DNA of 64,000 nt from Cyanobacteria bacterium FACHB-471 (GTDB lineage Bacteria; Cyanobacteriota; Cyanobacteriia; Elainellales; Elainellaceae): positions 186,001 to 250,000 of the forward strand of contig JACJOC010000098.1 in assembly GCA_014695345.1 (NCBI GenBank), read 5' to 3'. This document shows positions 1 through 9,046 of the stretch, one piece after another. Both the position numbers and the translations under genes were made by a program. The notes beneath the pieces are model-generated. The model was not told where the DNA came from and made no database searches. It worked only from the letters and a program-made list of their open reading frames with translations. The stretch's first letter is position 1. The number at the start of each line of letters is the position of its first letter.

Positions 1-237
1 AGGCAGCTTTGTAGCTTTAAGATGTATTTCTTCTAACTGATTTCTCAGAGAGAAATTACATCCCTAGGGCGATGAATTCTATAGGCGAAGATCGATACAA
101 AGAATGAGGAAAGTAAAACCAACATTGTCCCACTAGCGGGAGCTAGTAAGTTTCTACGCTAGCAAGTTAAAGTTTTCGATTTAGATAACTGTGAACTTAC
201 TGGGAACTGCATTCATCCCATCTACGAGGAAGAAAAT

Positions 238-1584
238 ATGGTTTCGGGCAAGCAAAAGCGTGCTGTTGGGGTATTCCCCGATCGCCCTACAACGGCATCT
301 GCACTTCAAGCGCTCCGGGATTCTGGCTTTTCGATGCGTCAGGTGACGATTGTGGCGCGAAATGCTGCTAGACAAGAGGCGATCGCTGGGGTCGAAATCA
401 GAGATCAGAAGGGGAACCACGCGAATGAAGGGGCCGCAGCAGGTGCCTTGAGTGGTGGCATCTTGGGTGGTATCGCAGGCTTGCTGGTAGGTCTAGGTGC
501 TCTAGCCATTCCGGCACTTACTGGAGTCCTTTTAGTTGGAGAAGCCGCAACCGCACTGATTACAACATTGGTTGGGGGTGCAGCAGGAGCGGCAGCAGGA
601 GGGTTAGTCGGGGCCCTAATTGGGTTAGGTATCCCTGAGGATCGGGCGCGGACCTATAGCGATCGGGTGGCGCGGGGTGAATACTTAGTTCTGGTAAAAG
701 GTACAGAGCCAGAGGTTCGTCGTGCCGAAGATACGTTACGGCATCAGGGTATTCGTGACCTTGGAGTTTATGATGCGCCGGGACATCGTAGCAATGTGGT
801 AGAAAAAATAGGCGCATTGCAGGCAGTTCCAGGACGAACTGCTTATACTGAAACGCCTCTAGAAGCGCCACGAAATTTAGGGGTGGTTAAACCAGGCGAT
901 CGCAATCTTGGTCAGGTACAACCCATTCATCGAACTGAGACCCCTGCTGTGCCGTCACGAGTTAGGCAACCTGTAGACTACTCAAGCGATCGCCCAGTTG
1001 CTCGCCCGATTGGTGCAACAGCACCCGTAACTGAGACAGTAGCAGGTAACACCAAGCGGGCAATGGGCGTGTTCTATGATCAGCACGGGTTAGAACAGGC
1101 GCTAGAAGCTCTGAGAAACTCAAACTTCACTATGCACAGAATTTCGATTGTGTCGCGCGATGGCGGACAGGAAGAGGCAGTTCACCGCAGTCAACCTATA
1201 AATCCGCTTTCAAGAATTGACTCTGAAGGTCGGGTTAGACCCACCGCATCCAGTTCTTTAGGCGGGATCACAGGATTGTTAGCTGGACTGAACACAGTTA
1301 CGATTCCTGGATTGGGAGAAGTTTTAGTCGTCGGCGAAGCTGCCCCAACGATCAAGTCTTCTCTGGCAGAAAGCGGAAACTTTGCCTCGGCACTAACCCG
1401 CTTAGGTATTCCAGGAGAGCAAGCGAGAGTGTATGGCGATCGCCTCAGTGCAGGTGCCAGCTTGATCATGGTGAGCGGCACAGGCGAAGAAGCCCTCCAA
1501 GCTGCTTCTATTCTCAGCAAGCACGGTATTCAAGACTGGGGAATTTATGATGTCACCAGTGTTTCGGACTCATTTCCCCGATAG
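238..1584 (+). CDS. General stress protein-like, duplicated glycine-zipper domain protein
   Basis: A 448-residue protein built from two copies of one unit. Residues about 5-175 and 275-440 each begin with KRA(V/M)GVF and a short alpha/beta segment, resembling the heat-induced stress protein (YflT-like) domain. A Gly/Ala-rich hydrophobic glycine-zipper stretch follows (strong in copy 1, shortened in copy 2), then a closing segment with 'GIPxxxARxYxDR' and 'HGIxDxGIYD'. The linker carries runs of Arg, Pro and Thr. A GAGG ribosome site lies about 8 bases before the ATG. The glycine-zipper implies membrane association. The exact role is unknown; an osmotic or desiccation stress role is inferred only from the family name. 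The transglutaminase gene follows 22 bases downstream on the same strand, so the two may be cotranscribed. Confidence 0.75.
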   Translation: MVSGKQKRAVGVFPDRPTTASALQALRDSGFSMRQVTIVARNAARQEAIAGVEIRDQKGNHANEGAAAGALSGGILGGIAGLLVGLGALAIPALTGVLLVGEAATALITTLVGGAAGAAAGGLVGALIGLGIPEDRARTYSDRVARGEYLVLVKGTEPEVRRAEDTLRHQGIRDLGVYDAPGHRSNVVEKIGALQAVPGRTAYTETPLEAPRNLGVVKPGDRNLGQVQPIHRTETPAVPSRVRQPVDYSSDRPVARPIGATAPVTETVAGNTKRAMGVFYDQHGLEQALEALRNSNFTMHRISIVSRDGGQEEAVHRSQPINPLSRIDSEGRVRPTASSSLGGITGLLAGLNTVTIPGLGEVLVVGEAAPTIKSSLAESGNFASALTRLGIPGEQARVYGDRLSAGASLIMVSGTGEEALQAASILSKHGIQDWGIYDVTSVSDSFPR

Positions 1585-1606
1585 GCAGTGAAATTGCTCA
1601 ACCCGT

Positions 1607-2389
1607 ATGAAGTTTAACCTTGGCTGTCAGCTCAGCTACGCTATCAATGAATCCAGCACCCTAATTTTCAATATTGCTGTGCCTGATGGTCATCAGACCG
1701 TCATTGAAGAGGATCTAGTTATCACTCCTTCGACTCCCGTTGAGGAGTATCGCGATCCCGTTCTCAAGAATCGTTTTCTGCGGGTTAACGCTTCGGTAGG
1801 AGAGATCAAAATCTCCTACCAGGCAAGTGTCGAAAAGCCCGATGAAAAGCCTGATCCCAGCGATGTGAACGAGGTCAACATCGCTGATTTGCCACTCGAA
1901 GTAGTGCCCTATCTTTATCCCAGTCGCTACTGTCAGTCGGATCAGTTAACCCGCTTGGTAAACACCGAATTTGACCATTTGGTTCCTGGCTATTCACGAG
2001 TTACAGCAATCTGCAATTGGATTTACGACAACGTAACGTACCTTTCTGGCAGCAGTGATTCTCATACCTCTGCTTATGACACCGTGACTGAAAGAGCCGG
2101 AGTATGTCGGGATTTTGCCCATTTGGCGATCGCCTTCTGTCGAGCATTAGGAATCCCGGCTCGGTTTGTTACCTGCTATGCCTATAAGCTATATCCGCCC
2201 GACTTCCACGCCTGCTTAGAAGCTTACCTGGAAGGTGGTTGGTACTTGTTTGATCCCACTCGATTAGTCCCACTAGACGGGGTCGTTCGCATTGGAATCG
2301 GGCGTGATGCGGCTGATGTAGCGTTTGCAAATCTGTTTGGAGCTGTCGAGATGAAACAAATGAATGTGTTCATCGATCGTCACAAATAG
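1607..2389 (+). CDS. Transglutaminase-like cysteine protease family protein
   Basis: A 260-residue protein with the layout of bacterial transglutaminase-like proteins: an N-terminal beta-rich domain (about 1-110), then the papain-like core. The catalytic triad is visible as Cys167 (in AGVCRDFAH), His201 (in DFHACLEAY) and Asp216 (in LFDPTRL), so the enzyme is probably active. Family members are proteases, amidases or crosslinkers; the substrate is not predictable here. No signal peptide is visible, which argues for a cytoplasmic location. It lies 22 bases after the stress-domain gene and is followed by a long non-coding stretch, so it probably ends the transcript. Confidence 0.88.
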   Translation: MKFNLGCQLSYAINESSTLIFNIAVPDGHQTVIEEDLVITPSTPVEEYRDPVLKNRFLRVNASVGEIKISYQASVEKPDEKPDPSDVNEVNIADLPLEVVPYLYPSRYCQSDQLTRLVNTEFDHLVPGYSRVTAICNWIYDNVTYLSGSSDSHTSAYDTVTERAGVCRDFAHLAIAFCRALGIPARFVTCYAYKLYPPDFHACLEAYLEGGWYLFDPTRLVPLDGVVRIGIGRDAADVAFANLFGAVEMKQMNVFIDRHK

Positions 2390-3093
2390 AATGATTTGCA
2401 AAGCATAAACTCAACCAGCGAACATTAGAGATTGTGAATCCCAATAGTTTCAATCATTTAGGATTGCTATAGCAGTCGACCCTGAAACATCTTTTGATCC
2501 CTGAATTAGAATTTGTAGGGACTGTTTCTAGAAATGATGATGCCTTCTCTCGTGGCAATTTGATAACGATTTTTCGCTCAATACTCAAAAATAGTGAAAC
2601 TTTGTTATGAACTGTTAAAACTCGATAGGCGGGAGCGCTATGCAGTTTAGCTTTGAAAATACTTCGAAAAATTTTGCTGTGTTCAATAGCCCTGCCTTCT
2701 AAAGTTGAGCGGCAACAGTAGCGGACGATTGCATTCAGCCAGAGGACTGATTCCGATTTCTACTAAGTTGCGTTCCAGCTAAGCTTTTCAGACTCAAATT
2801 TCAGCTAGGTTGCACCAGGTCAAGCCTATAGCTGCAACATTTGACCAATCTGTTCAATTTTTAGTGGGCTAGCTCTAAACCCTGCTTTGCTACTGGATTT
2901 AATACGACTGCTTAATGCAGGGTGATCCCCATCAGTATTTTTAGATTTTGATCCTCATTTGAAGCTATGACGCTTGCAGAAGCAAAGTAGCCCTCGAACA
3001 CATATGGCTTTGGGGATCACTTGGTGAATAAAGCTTTCCGAATCTAAGCTTGCGTATTTCTACTTCAAATCAATTCAATTTGGACAAAGCTTC
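2390..3093. other. 704-bp intergenic region without a supported gene
   Basis: No open frame here shows protein-like composition; the longest ATG frames are about 20 codons. The stretch is AT-rich and contains a short palindrome, GATTGCTATAGCAGTC, near 2463-2478. Part of the sequence TATAGCAGTCCTAA recurs upstream of the response regulator near 17236. It presumably holds the promoter of the GH57 gene. I see no tRNA cloverleaf or obvious riboswitch. Confidence 0.5.
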
Positions 3094-5808
3094 ATGACTT
3101 CTGGCAATTTAGAATCTTTTGCGCGATCGCTAACTCTAGAGGATACCAAATTGGGAGTTGATCCCCGTTTGTCTTCCGGAGTTAACCAAACTCAAGCGCC
3201 CCCCACAGGCGATCCCCGCCCAGAACATGATCCTCTACGGACTGCGCTAGGGGTTTACGTCACGGTTCATGGACACTTTTACCAGCCACCTCGTGAGAAT
3301 CCTTACTTAAATGCGATCGAGCGTCAATCCAGCGCGGCACCGTTCCACGACTGGAATGAGCGAATTCATCACGAATGCTATCGTCCCAATGCGTTTGCGC
3401 GGATTTTGAATGATCGAGGTGAACTAGTCGGGATCGTCAATAACTACGAATACCTCAGCTTCAATATTGGCCCAACACTGATGAGTTGGTTGGAGCGTTA
3501 TGACATAGAAACTTACCGGCGCATCCTGGAAGCAGATCGCAAAAGCTGTGAGCGGTTGAATGGGCATGGAAATGCCATTGCTCAGGCATATAACCACATG
3601 ATCTTGCCGCTGGCTAACGAGCGCGACAAATACACCCAAATTCGCTGGGGCAAGGTGGACTTCCGTTCTCGATTTGGGCGTGATCCCGAGGGGATGTGGC
3701 TAGCCGAAACGGCCGTAGACTACGCCACGTTAGAAGCTCTGGTATCAGAAGGAATTCGTTTTATTGTCCTGGCTCCTTCCCAAGCGCAGCGTTGCCGTCC
3801 CTTACCCAACCGGGATCAGGCAGATTCTCCCTGGCGTGAGGTTGGCGGTGGTCAAATTGATCCGATTCAGCCTTACCGCTGCTTCTTACCTAATGGCGAT
3901 CGCAACCGCGACTACATCGACATTTTCTTTTATGACGGCCCGATCTCCCGCGATATGGGCTTTAACGATGTTTTGAGCAGTTCCCAACACTTTGCCGGCC
4001 GCATCGGGCAGGCCGTGCGTGGGGATCATCGCTCTGCCCAGTTGATTTCAGTCGCAACCGATGGTGAAACCTTTGGGCACCACAAGAGAGGTACTGAGAA
4101 AGCGTTAGCTTACGCGCTAACCGAAGAGTTTCCTCAACGCGGTTGGACAGTCACCAATTTTGCTCACTTCCTCAGCCTCAATCCGCCCACTTGGGAAGTT
4201 GAACTGAAGCCTGTTACAGCCTGGAGTTGCTCTCATGGAGTTGGTCGCTGGCAGGAAGACTGCGGCTGTGGGGGTGGTGGCTTGTGGAATCAACAGTGGC
4301 GACGACCGCTGCGTGATTCGCTCGATTGGCTGCGGGATCAGTTAGTCAGAGTATACGAAGAGGCAGGTGCAAAGCTGTTTCGAGCTCCCTGGCAGGCGCG
4401 GGATGAATACATTGACGTGGTACGCGATCGCAGCCCCAACAGCATCAACCGCTTTCTGGCTCAGCACCAATCGCACAAACTTACCGCTAGTGAGAAAGTG
4501 GATGCGCTGCGCCTCTTAGAGATGCAACGTCATACCCTGCTGATGTACACAAGCTGCGGCTGGTTCTTTGAAGAACTGTCTCGCCCAGAAGGGGTGCAGA
4601 TCTTGCGCTATGCGGCTCGGGCGATCGAGTTGGCAGGAGATGTTGCTGGAATTCAGCTAGAGAAGAACTTTGTCAAACGACTTACCGCTGCCCCTAGCAA
4701 CGTTGACGTATTTCAAAATGGCGCTGAGGTTTACAGACAACTTGTTGCCCCAGCTCAAATTACTCCGGCTCAAGTCGCTGCCCATTACGCTATTAGCTCT
4801 CTGTTTACACCCTACTCTCAGGATCAGCGAGTCTACTGCTACACCGTTCATCAAGCCGATTACCAGCTCCAGCGCATGGGAGCGCTGACGCTAGCGGTAG
4901 GGCAAATTCAGATGATCTCTGAGATCACGCGAGAGAGTACAAATCTTGTGTTTGCCGTTCTACATCTGGGCGGCTGGGATTTCCACTGCTGCATTCAACC
5001 CTTTACAGGACGGCGCAGCTACAGCCAGCTTAAGGAAAACTTATTTGAAGCGCTGAAGCAGGCCAGTGCTGCTCAGACCATTCTGACGATGAGTCGCTTG
5101 TTTGGGGATCAGTCCTTCAGTTTGCAAGATCTGTTTGCTGAAGAGCGCCATCGGATCATGCGGCTGCTGAGTCAGGAAACCCTAACCCGCCTGGATCAGC
5201 TTTACACTCAGGTTTACCGGGATAACTACGGTGTACTAATGGCATTTCACCGGGATCACCTGGAAGTGCCACAGGAGCTTCAGGTCGCAGCCGAAATTGC
5301 CATTGGACACCGAGCCGTCATCTCCCTGCAGGCGCTAGAGCGGGAAACGAGTGATCTGACCAGCAGTAATCTCCAGTTTTGCCTGAGTCATCTGTCAGAA
5401 CTGGAGGCTATCGCCACGGAAGCCAATCATCTGCACTGTCAGCTTAAGCTGCCTGAAATCAGCCAGATCTTGGAGCGACTCATCTTGCGATCACTCTGGC
5501 ATTTACTGCACAACTTCAACCCCAAAACCGTCGAAACGGACACGCAGCTATTGGAACGACTGATTGATTTAGGAAATCAACTGCATCTGAATCTGCCGCT
5601 TGACCGAGTGCAAGAGCTTTACCTGAAGAGTTTACACAACGAAATCTTGCCCCAGTTTTCTCTATGGCAGATTTATCAGCATGAAACTCAAAAGGGCGGT
5701 CAAACTTCCCAAGTTTCAGGAGCCTGGGATCAATCTCAGATTCGTCAATTGCTCTTGCTGGGACAAAAGCTATCCCTAGACGTTAGTCCCTGGTTAAGTC
5801 AGGTGTAG
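3094..5808 (+). CDS. Glycoside hydrolase family 57 / DUF3536 protein
   Basis: A 904-residue protein. After a 50-residue variable leader comes a GH57-type (beta/alpha)7 domain starting at YVTVHGHFYQPPRENPY, the classic histidine motif of the family. Further signatures are GMWLAETAVD (near the catalytic Glu), DGETFGHHKRG (the catalytic Asp region) and the cysteine-rich stretch WSCSHGVGRW...DCGCGGGG typical of the DUF3536 subgroup. The C-terminal half (about 450-904) is helical and matches the DUF3536 extension in length and style. GH57 enzymes act on alpha-glucans (amylase, amylopullulanase, branching enzyme), so glycogen turnover is the likely field; the exact reaction is unknown. The gene stands alone and is followed by a strong hairpin. 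Confidence 0.9.
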   Translation: MTSGNLESFARSLTLEDTKLGVDPRLSSGVNQTQAPPTGDPRPEHDPLRTALGVYVTVHGHFYQPPRENPYLNAIERQSSAAPFHDWNERIHHECYRPNAFARILNDRGELVGIVNNYEYLSFNIGPTLMSWLERYDIETYRRILEADRKSCERLNGHGNAIAQAYNHMILPLANERDKYTQIRWGKVDFRSRFGRDPEGMWLAETAVDYATLEALVSEGIRFIVLAPSQAQRCRPLPNRDQADSPWREVGGGQIDPIQPYRCFLPNGDRNRDYIDIFFYDGPISRDMGFNDVLSSSQHFAGRIGQAVRGDHRSAQLISVATDGETFGHHKRGTEKALAYALTEEFPQRGWTVTNFAHFLSLNPPTWEVELKPVTAWSCSHGVGRWQEDCGCGGGGLWNQQWRRPLRDSLDWLRDQLVRVYEEAGAKLFRAPWQARDEYIDVVRDRSPNSINRFLAQHQSHKLTASEKVDALRLLEMQRHTLLMYTSCGWFFEELSRPEGVQILRYAARAIELAGDVAGIQLEKNFVKRLTAAPSNVDVFQNGAEVYRQLVAPAQITPAQVAAHYAISSLFTPYSQDQRVYCYTVHQADYQLQRMGALTLAVGQIQMISEITRESTNLVFAVLHLGGWDFHCCIQPFTGRRSYSQLKENLFEALKQASAAQTILTMSRLFGDQSFSLQDLFAEERHRIMRLLSQETLTRLDQLYTQVYRDNYGVLMAFHRDHLEVPQELQVAAEIAIGHRAVISLQALERETSDLTSSNLQFCLSHLSELEAIATEANHLHCQLKLPEISQILERLILRSLWHLLHNFNPKTVETDTQLLERLIDLGNQLHLNLPLDRVQELYLKSLHNEILPQFSLWQIYQHETQKGGQTSQVSGAWDQSQIRQLLLLGQKLSLDVSPWLSQV

Positions 5809-5825
5809 CCTTGTGTTCGTTGTTT

Positions 5826-5867
5826 CTCTTTTGTAGAGATGCAATGAATCGCATCTCTACAAAAGAG
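5826..5867. terminator. Palindromic terminator after the GH57 gene
   Basis: Two 17-base arms (5826-5842 and 5851-5867) pair perfectly around the 8-base loop AATGAATC. The left arm starts CTCTTTTG and the right arm ends CAAAAGAG, giving T-rich flanks on either strand. It lies 17 bases after the GH57 stop. The core GTAGAGATGC...GCATCTCTAC looks like a dispersed cyanobacterial palindrome recruited as a terminator. Confidence 0.75.
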
Positions 5868-5888
5868 TCTCATTGTCCAAAAATTAGG

Positions 5889-5939
5889 GCTACAGGTGGA
5901 AGGGCACCCCGCTTCGTGGGGTGCCCTTCCACCTGTAGC
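5889..5939. repeat. 51-bp hairpin repeat, intact copy
   Basis: Perfect 22-base arms (5889-5910 and 5918-5939) surround the 7-base loop GCTTCGT. The arms begin GCTACAGGTGGAAGGG. A preceding AAAAATTAGG is shared with a decayed relative at 17966-18030, which marks both as members of one dispersed family rather than simple terminators. Here it lies between the convergent GH57 and hemW genes and could also stop transcription from both sides. Confidence 0.8.
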
Positions 5940-5945
5940 TTCTTC

Positions 5946-7244
5946 CTAGAGAAACGTTGTAAAGTCTTGCTCAAATAGGGCAGTGAGGACGGTGTTGGAA
6001 AACAAAAAACCTTCTGGCTTGTTGAGTCGGAGCAATAGGGTGGGTGAGAATTGATTCAGCCCAAAATCAGGTTCGACTAAGCGGCAGGTTTTTGTGTCAA
6101 ATAGTTCAACCCAGCCCTGACGAAAGTAAGGTTTCAAGGTGATCAAAATTTGATCTACTGCTGCTGCTCCAAACCGCTGAGCTAAATCAGCAAGGCGCAA
6201 CCCTTCGGCAAGGCGCAACCCCAGCATCAGCGTGTCTAGAAGCATCTCTGAGATTGGCGTTTGTGGGCAAGCGATCGCCCCTCCATTTCCTACCAACTCC
6301 TCGACCCACTGAAAATATTCCCGTCGTGTCCGGGGTCGGGTGAAGCGCTGTCCTTGCACATAGCTTGCTGCACCCATGCCAAAGCCGTAGTAAGCTCGAT
6401 TTTCCCAATAAACCCGATTGTGACGACACTGATGTCCCGGTTTAGCATGGTTGGAAATTTCGTAATGCTCATATCCGGCTGTGCTCAAGACCTGCTCTGC
6501 CAGCCGATACATTTGGGCAGTCATTTCATCAGAAGGTAAGGGTTTTGCTCCCGGTTTGTACTGTCGCCCAAATGCGGTGACGGGTTCAACAATCAGGTCA
6601 TAGACTGATAGGTGAGTTGGATGGAGCGCGATCGCCCGCTGCAACGATTCTTGCCATTGCTCCAGCGTTTGATGCGGCAACCCAGAGATCAAATCCAGGC
6701 TGAAGTTGAATACATTTGCTTGATGAATTAGCTCGACTGCGGTGTACACATCGTCGGCAGTGTGCGATCGCCCACACGCCTGCAATAGCTCTGGCTGAAA
6801 TGCCTGTACTCCTAAACTTACCCGATTGATCCCCGCTGCCTGGTAGCCCTTGAGCTGAGCTAGATCAAACGTGCCGGGATCAATTTCAATTGAAATTTCA
6901 GCCGATGAGGCAATGCCAAATTGCTGGTCTAAAACTTTGAGAATTTGCTCAAGTTGCCCAACTGACAATAACGATGGAGTGCCACCCCCAAAAAATACCG
7001 TTTGCAGCGGTTGCCCAAAGGATGGAGTGATAAGAATTTCCTGATTCAAGCCGTTGATGTATTGGGCGATCGCCCCCGAATTTTCAGCTTGAGTGCGATC
7101 GCCTACAACTGAGATGGGAAAGTCGCAGTAAAAGCATCTGCGACGGCAAAAAGGAATATGGACGTAAGCGGCTGTGGGATGTCCATATTCAAAAGCTGGT
7201 GTTTGTAAAGAATGATTTCGATCGAGATTAATCACCAAGTTCAA
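5946..7244 (-). CDS. hemW: Radical SAM heme chaperone HemW
   Basis: A 432-residue radical SAM protein. The iron-sulfur ligands are Cys33, Cys37 and Cys40 in PFCRRRCFYCDF (CX3CX2C). GGGTPS follows as the SAM-binding glycine motif. The HemW-specific HNRVYW motif (HNxxYW) separates it from the true oxygen-independent coproporphyrinogen oxidase HemN. HemW binds heme and delivers it to respiratory or photosynthetic cytochromes. The C-terminal winged-helix-like HemN_C region is present, ending around residue 415. It is transcribed alone and converges on the GH57 gene across two hairpins. Confidence 0.93.
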   Translation of the reverse strand: MNLVINLDRNHSLQTPAFEYGHPTAAYVHIPFCRRRCFYCDFPISVVGDRTQAENSGAIAQYINGLNQEILITPSFGQPLQTVFFGGGTPSLLSVGQLEQILKVLDQQFGIASSAEISIEIDPGTFDLAQLKGYQAAGINRVSLGVQAFQPELLQACGRSHTADDVYTAVELIHQANVFNFSLDLISGLPHQTLEQWQESLQRAIALHPTHLSVYDLIVEPVTAFGRQYKPGAKPLPSDEMTAQMYRLAEQVLSTAGYEHYEISNHAKPGHQCRHNRVYWENRAYYGFGMGAASYVQGQRFTRPRTRREYFQWVEELVGNGGAIACPQTPISEMLLDTLMLGLRLAEGLRLADLAQRFGAAAVDQILITLKPYFRQGWVELFDTKTCRLVEPDFGLNQFSPTLLLRLNKPEGFLFSNTVLTALFEQDFTTFL

Positions 7245-7612
7245 CGCTTATTCAAAGAATTGCTGAAGTGAATCCTTGCCTTTCATCTCTAATTTAATCC
7301 TTAACAAAATCAACCTTAAACGACAGAAATTGAGTCGCTTTGTTGCCTATAGTTCGGCTTAACCGCCCTAATTTAGCCAGTTTTCTGGGTAGAAGTGTCA
7401 AAAACTGCATTACCCGCTGAAGGATATAATGAAGGCTAGAAAAGTACTTACTAAGCTCAGTTCTAGCGCTGCTTGCGCCCTGCCAGAAAAAGTTTGATCA
7501 GCTTAGAACTTAGCTTGGTATCACTTGATGTAATCGGAATCTAATGATTCACCTGATGTCATCAGAGCTTGGTCAGACTGCAATCCATCCATTCATTCAA
7601 TTGGATTGAATT
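7245..7612. other. 368-bp divergent promoter region (hemW / PIN-TRAM gene)
   Basis: The two genes are divergent, so both promoters must lie here. The sequence is AT-rich with no credible open frame and no stable hairpin. I could not single out a confident -35/-10 pair or a known regulator site. Confidence 0.45.
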
Positions 7613-8692
7613 ATGCTCGACGCAATTATTATCTTTTCATTCATACTAGCAGGGGCGGGGATCGGCTTTTATGGCGTTGAACTGCTGCCAAACAACACAC
7701 TCGAACAGGTCACTAGCCTAGAAGGTTTGAGTTTAGTCACGGCAGGCTTTGGCGCTTTAATTGGCTTTGCAGTTGGGCTAACTGCTCAAACGGGCTACCG
7801 CCGTTTAGAGCGGCAAGTTCGGGAAATGCCTGTGGACGTGTTGCTCAGTCGTTCAGTCGGCTTGGTACTGGGTTTACTGGTTGCAAACCTGCTGCTGGCA
7901 CCAATCTTTTTGCTCCCCATTCCGATTGAGTTTGCCTTCATCAAACCTTTGGCGGCTATACTGGGCAGTGTCATGTTTGCCTTTTCAGGAATAAGTCTTG
8001 CCGATACTCATGGACGGGCACTGCTACGGCTGATTAATCCACACAGTGTAGAGACCATGCTGTTAGCAGAAGGAACCTTGAAGCCTTCTACTACCAAAGT
8101 GCTGGATACAAGCTGCATCATTGACGGGCGGATTGAAGATCTGCTGGGCACAGGTTTCCTGGAAGGTCAAATTCTGGTGCCGCAATTTGTTCTGCAAGAG
8201 CTTCAGCAGGTTGCGGATGCGTCTAACGACCAGAAGCGGGTACGCGGACGGCGCGGGTTAGACATTCTCAACCGGATGCAGGAAAACTTCCCAGAGCGGA
8301 TTTTGATTCATCCAGCAGACTACGAAGATGTACCTACCGTTGATGCAAAGCTGGTGCGACTGGCTCAAGAAATTAACGGAACGCTGTTGACCAACGACTA
8401 CAACTTGAACAAGGTTGCTAGCTTACAAAAAGTTGTTGTTTTAAACATCAACGATTTGGCGCAGGCAATTCGTCCGGCTTATCTACCTGGGGACACGATC
8501 GATATTAAGATTGTCAAATCGGGCAAGGAACCTACTCAAGGTGTAGGCTATCTCAACGACGGCACGATGGTTGTTGTAGAAGATGGCAATCCTTACATAG
8601 GAGATGAGCTTTGTGTGATTGTCACCGGAGCATTGCAAACTTCTGCTGGGCGAATGATTTTTGCCCGTCCTGAAGCAACTGTAGTTGCTTGA
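7613..8692 (+). CDS. Membrane-anchored PIN/TRAM domain protein
   Basis: A 359-residue protein. The N-terminal 125 residues contain about four hydrophobic segments (near 5-20, 38-58, 82-104 and 111-130). A PIN nuclease domain follows (about 160-285) with its acidic residues in place: Asp165 (VLDTS), Glu196 (LQELQ), Asp244 (TVDAKL) and Asp262 (TNDYN). A TRAM domain ends the protein (about 290-352). This architecture matches the YacL-type PIN/TRAM family found throughout cyanobacteria and Gram-positives. PIN domains are metal-dependent RNases and TRAM binds RNA, so membrane-tethered RNA processing is the best inference. The stop codon overlaps the start of the next small gene. Confidence 0.92.
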   Translation: MLDAIIIFSFILAGAGIGFYGVELLPNNTLEQVTSLEGLSLVTAGFGALIGFAVGLTAQTGYRRLERQVREMPVDVLLSRSVGLVLGLLVANLLLAPIFLLPIPIEFAFIKPLAAILGSVMFAFSGISLADTHGRALLRLINPHSVETMLLAEGTLKPSTTKVLDTSCIIDGRIEDLLGTGFLEGQILVPQFVLQELQQVADASNDQKRVRGRRGLDILNRMQENFPERILIHPADYEDVPTVDAKLVRLAQEINGTLLTNDYNLNKVASLQKVVVLNINDLAQAIRPAYLPGDTIDIKIVKSGKEPTQGVGYLNDGTMVVVEDGNPYIGDELCVIVTGALQTSAGRMIFARPEATVVA

Positions 8693-8871
8693 TGCGTCAA
8701 CGGATTAAGTCGTGCGATCGCTGCACTCAACCTGCACCAGTTCTCTACCGAGTGCAGATCGATGAGTCTGGAGACTGGCTTTTTGTTTGCGATCGCTGCT
8801 TCCCCACAGTCAGCCACAACAATCCCTATTACACCTACGGTGGCACCTGGAAAGCGAAGAAAAGGGACTAG
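8692..8871 (+). CDS. Small CxxC zinc-ribbon-like protein
   Basis: A 59-residue basic protein. The ATG shares its A with the TGA stop of the PIN/TRAM gene (TGATG), a typical translational-coupling junction, so the two are very likely cotranslated. Two knuckles, CDRC near residues 8-11 and again near 34-37, are about 26 residues apart and would bind one zinc ion. A second start codon, TTG, lies one codon upstream, but the overlap favours the ATG. The family function is unknown to me. Its last codons merge into a heptanucleotide repeat, so the natural C-terminus may have been altered by the repeat. Confidence 0.7.
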   Translation: MRQRIKSCDRCTQPAPVLYRVQIDESGDWLFVCDRCFPTVSHNNPYYTYGGTWKAKKRD

Positions 8872-8898
8872 GGGCTGGGGGTTGGGGGCTAGGGATTA
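8864..8898. repeat. Heptanucleotide tandem repeat (STRR type)
   Basis: Five 7-base units in a row: GGGACTA, GGGGCTG, GGGGTTG, GGGGCTA, GGGATTA. This fits the short tandemly repeated repetitive sequences of cyanobacteria. The first unit contains the TAG stop region of the preceding small gene. Two inverted-orientation units (CCCCTAG, TCCCTAG) lie at 9024-9037, so the arrays face each other across about 125 bp. Confidence 0.8.
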
Positions 8899-8990
8899 GA
8901 AATTTGACCTCATCTCTATGTTTGAGGAATACCCTCCATCTCCAGGTTCGATTTGGAGATACTTTTAGCGAAACTCTTCTTCTATATGAG

Positions 8991-9014
8991 GTACAAGAGG
9001 CAAAGCCTCGTACG
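8991..9014. repeat. Small imperfect palindrome GTAC...GTAC
   Basis: GTAC(AA)GAGGC, then AAA, then GCCTCGTAC: an imperfect hairpin with a 2-base bulge. It sits between the convergent small zinc-ribbon gene and the VWA gene, inside the two inverted heptamer arrays. It may act as a terminator or be a dispersed repeat; there is no T tract. Confidence 0.5.
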
Positions 9015-9046
9015 AGACTTCTACCCCTAGTCCCTAGCTCCTTCCA

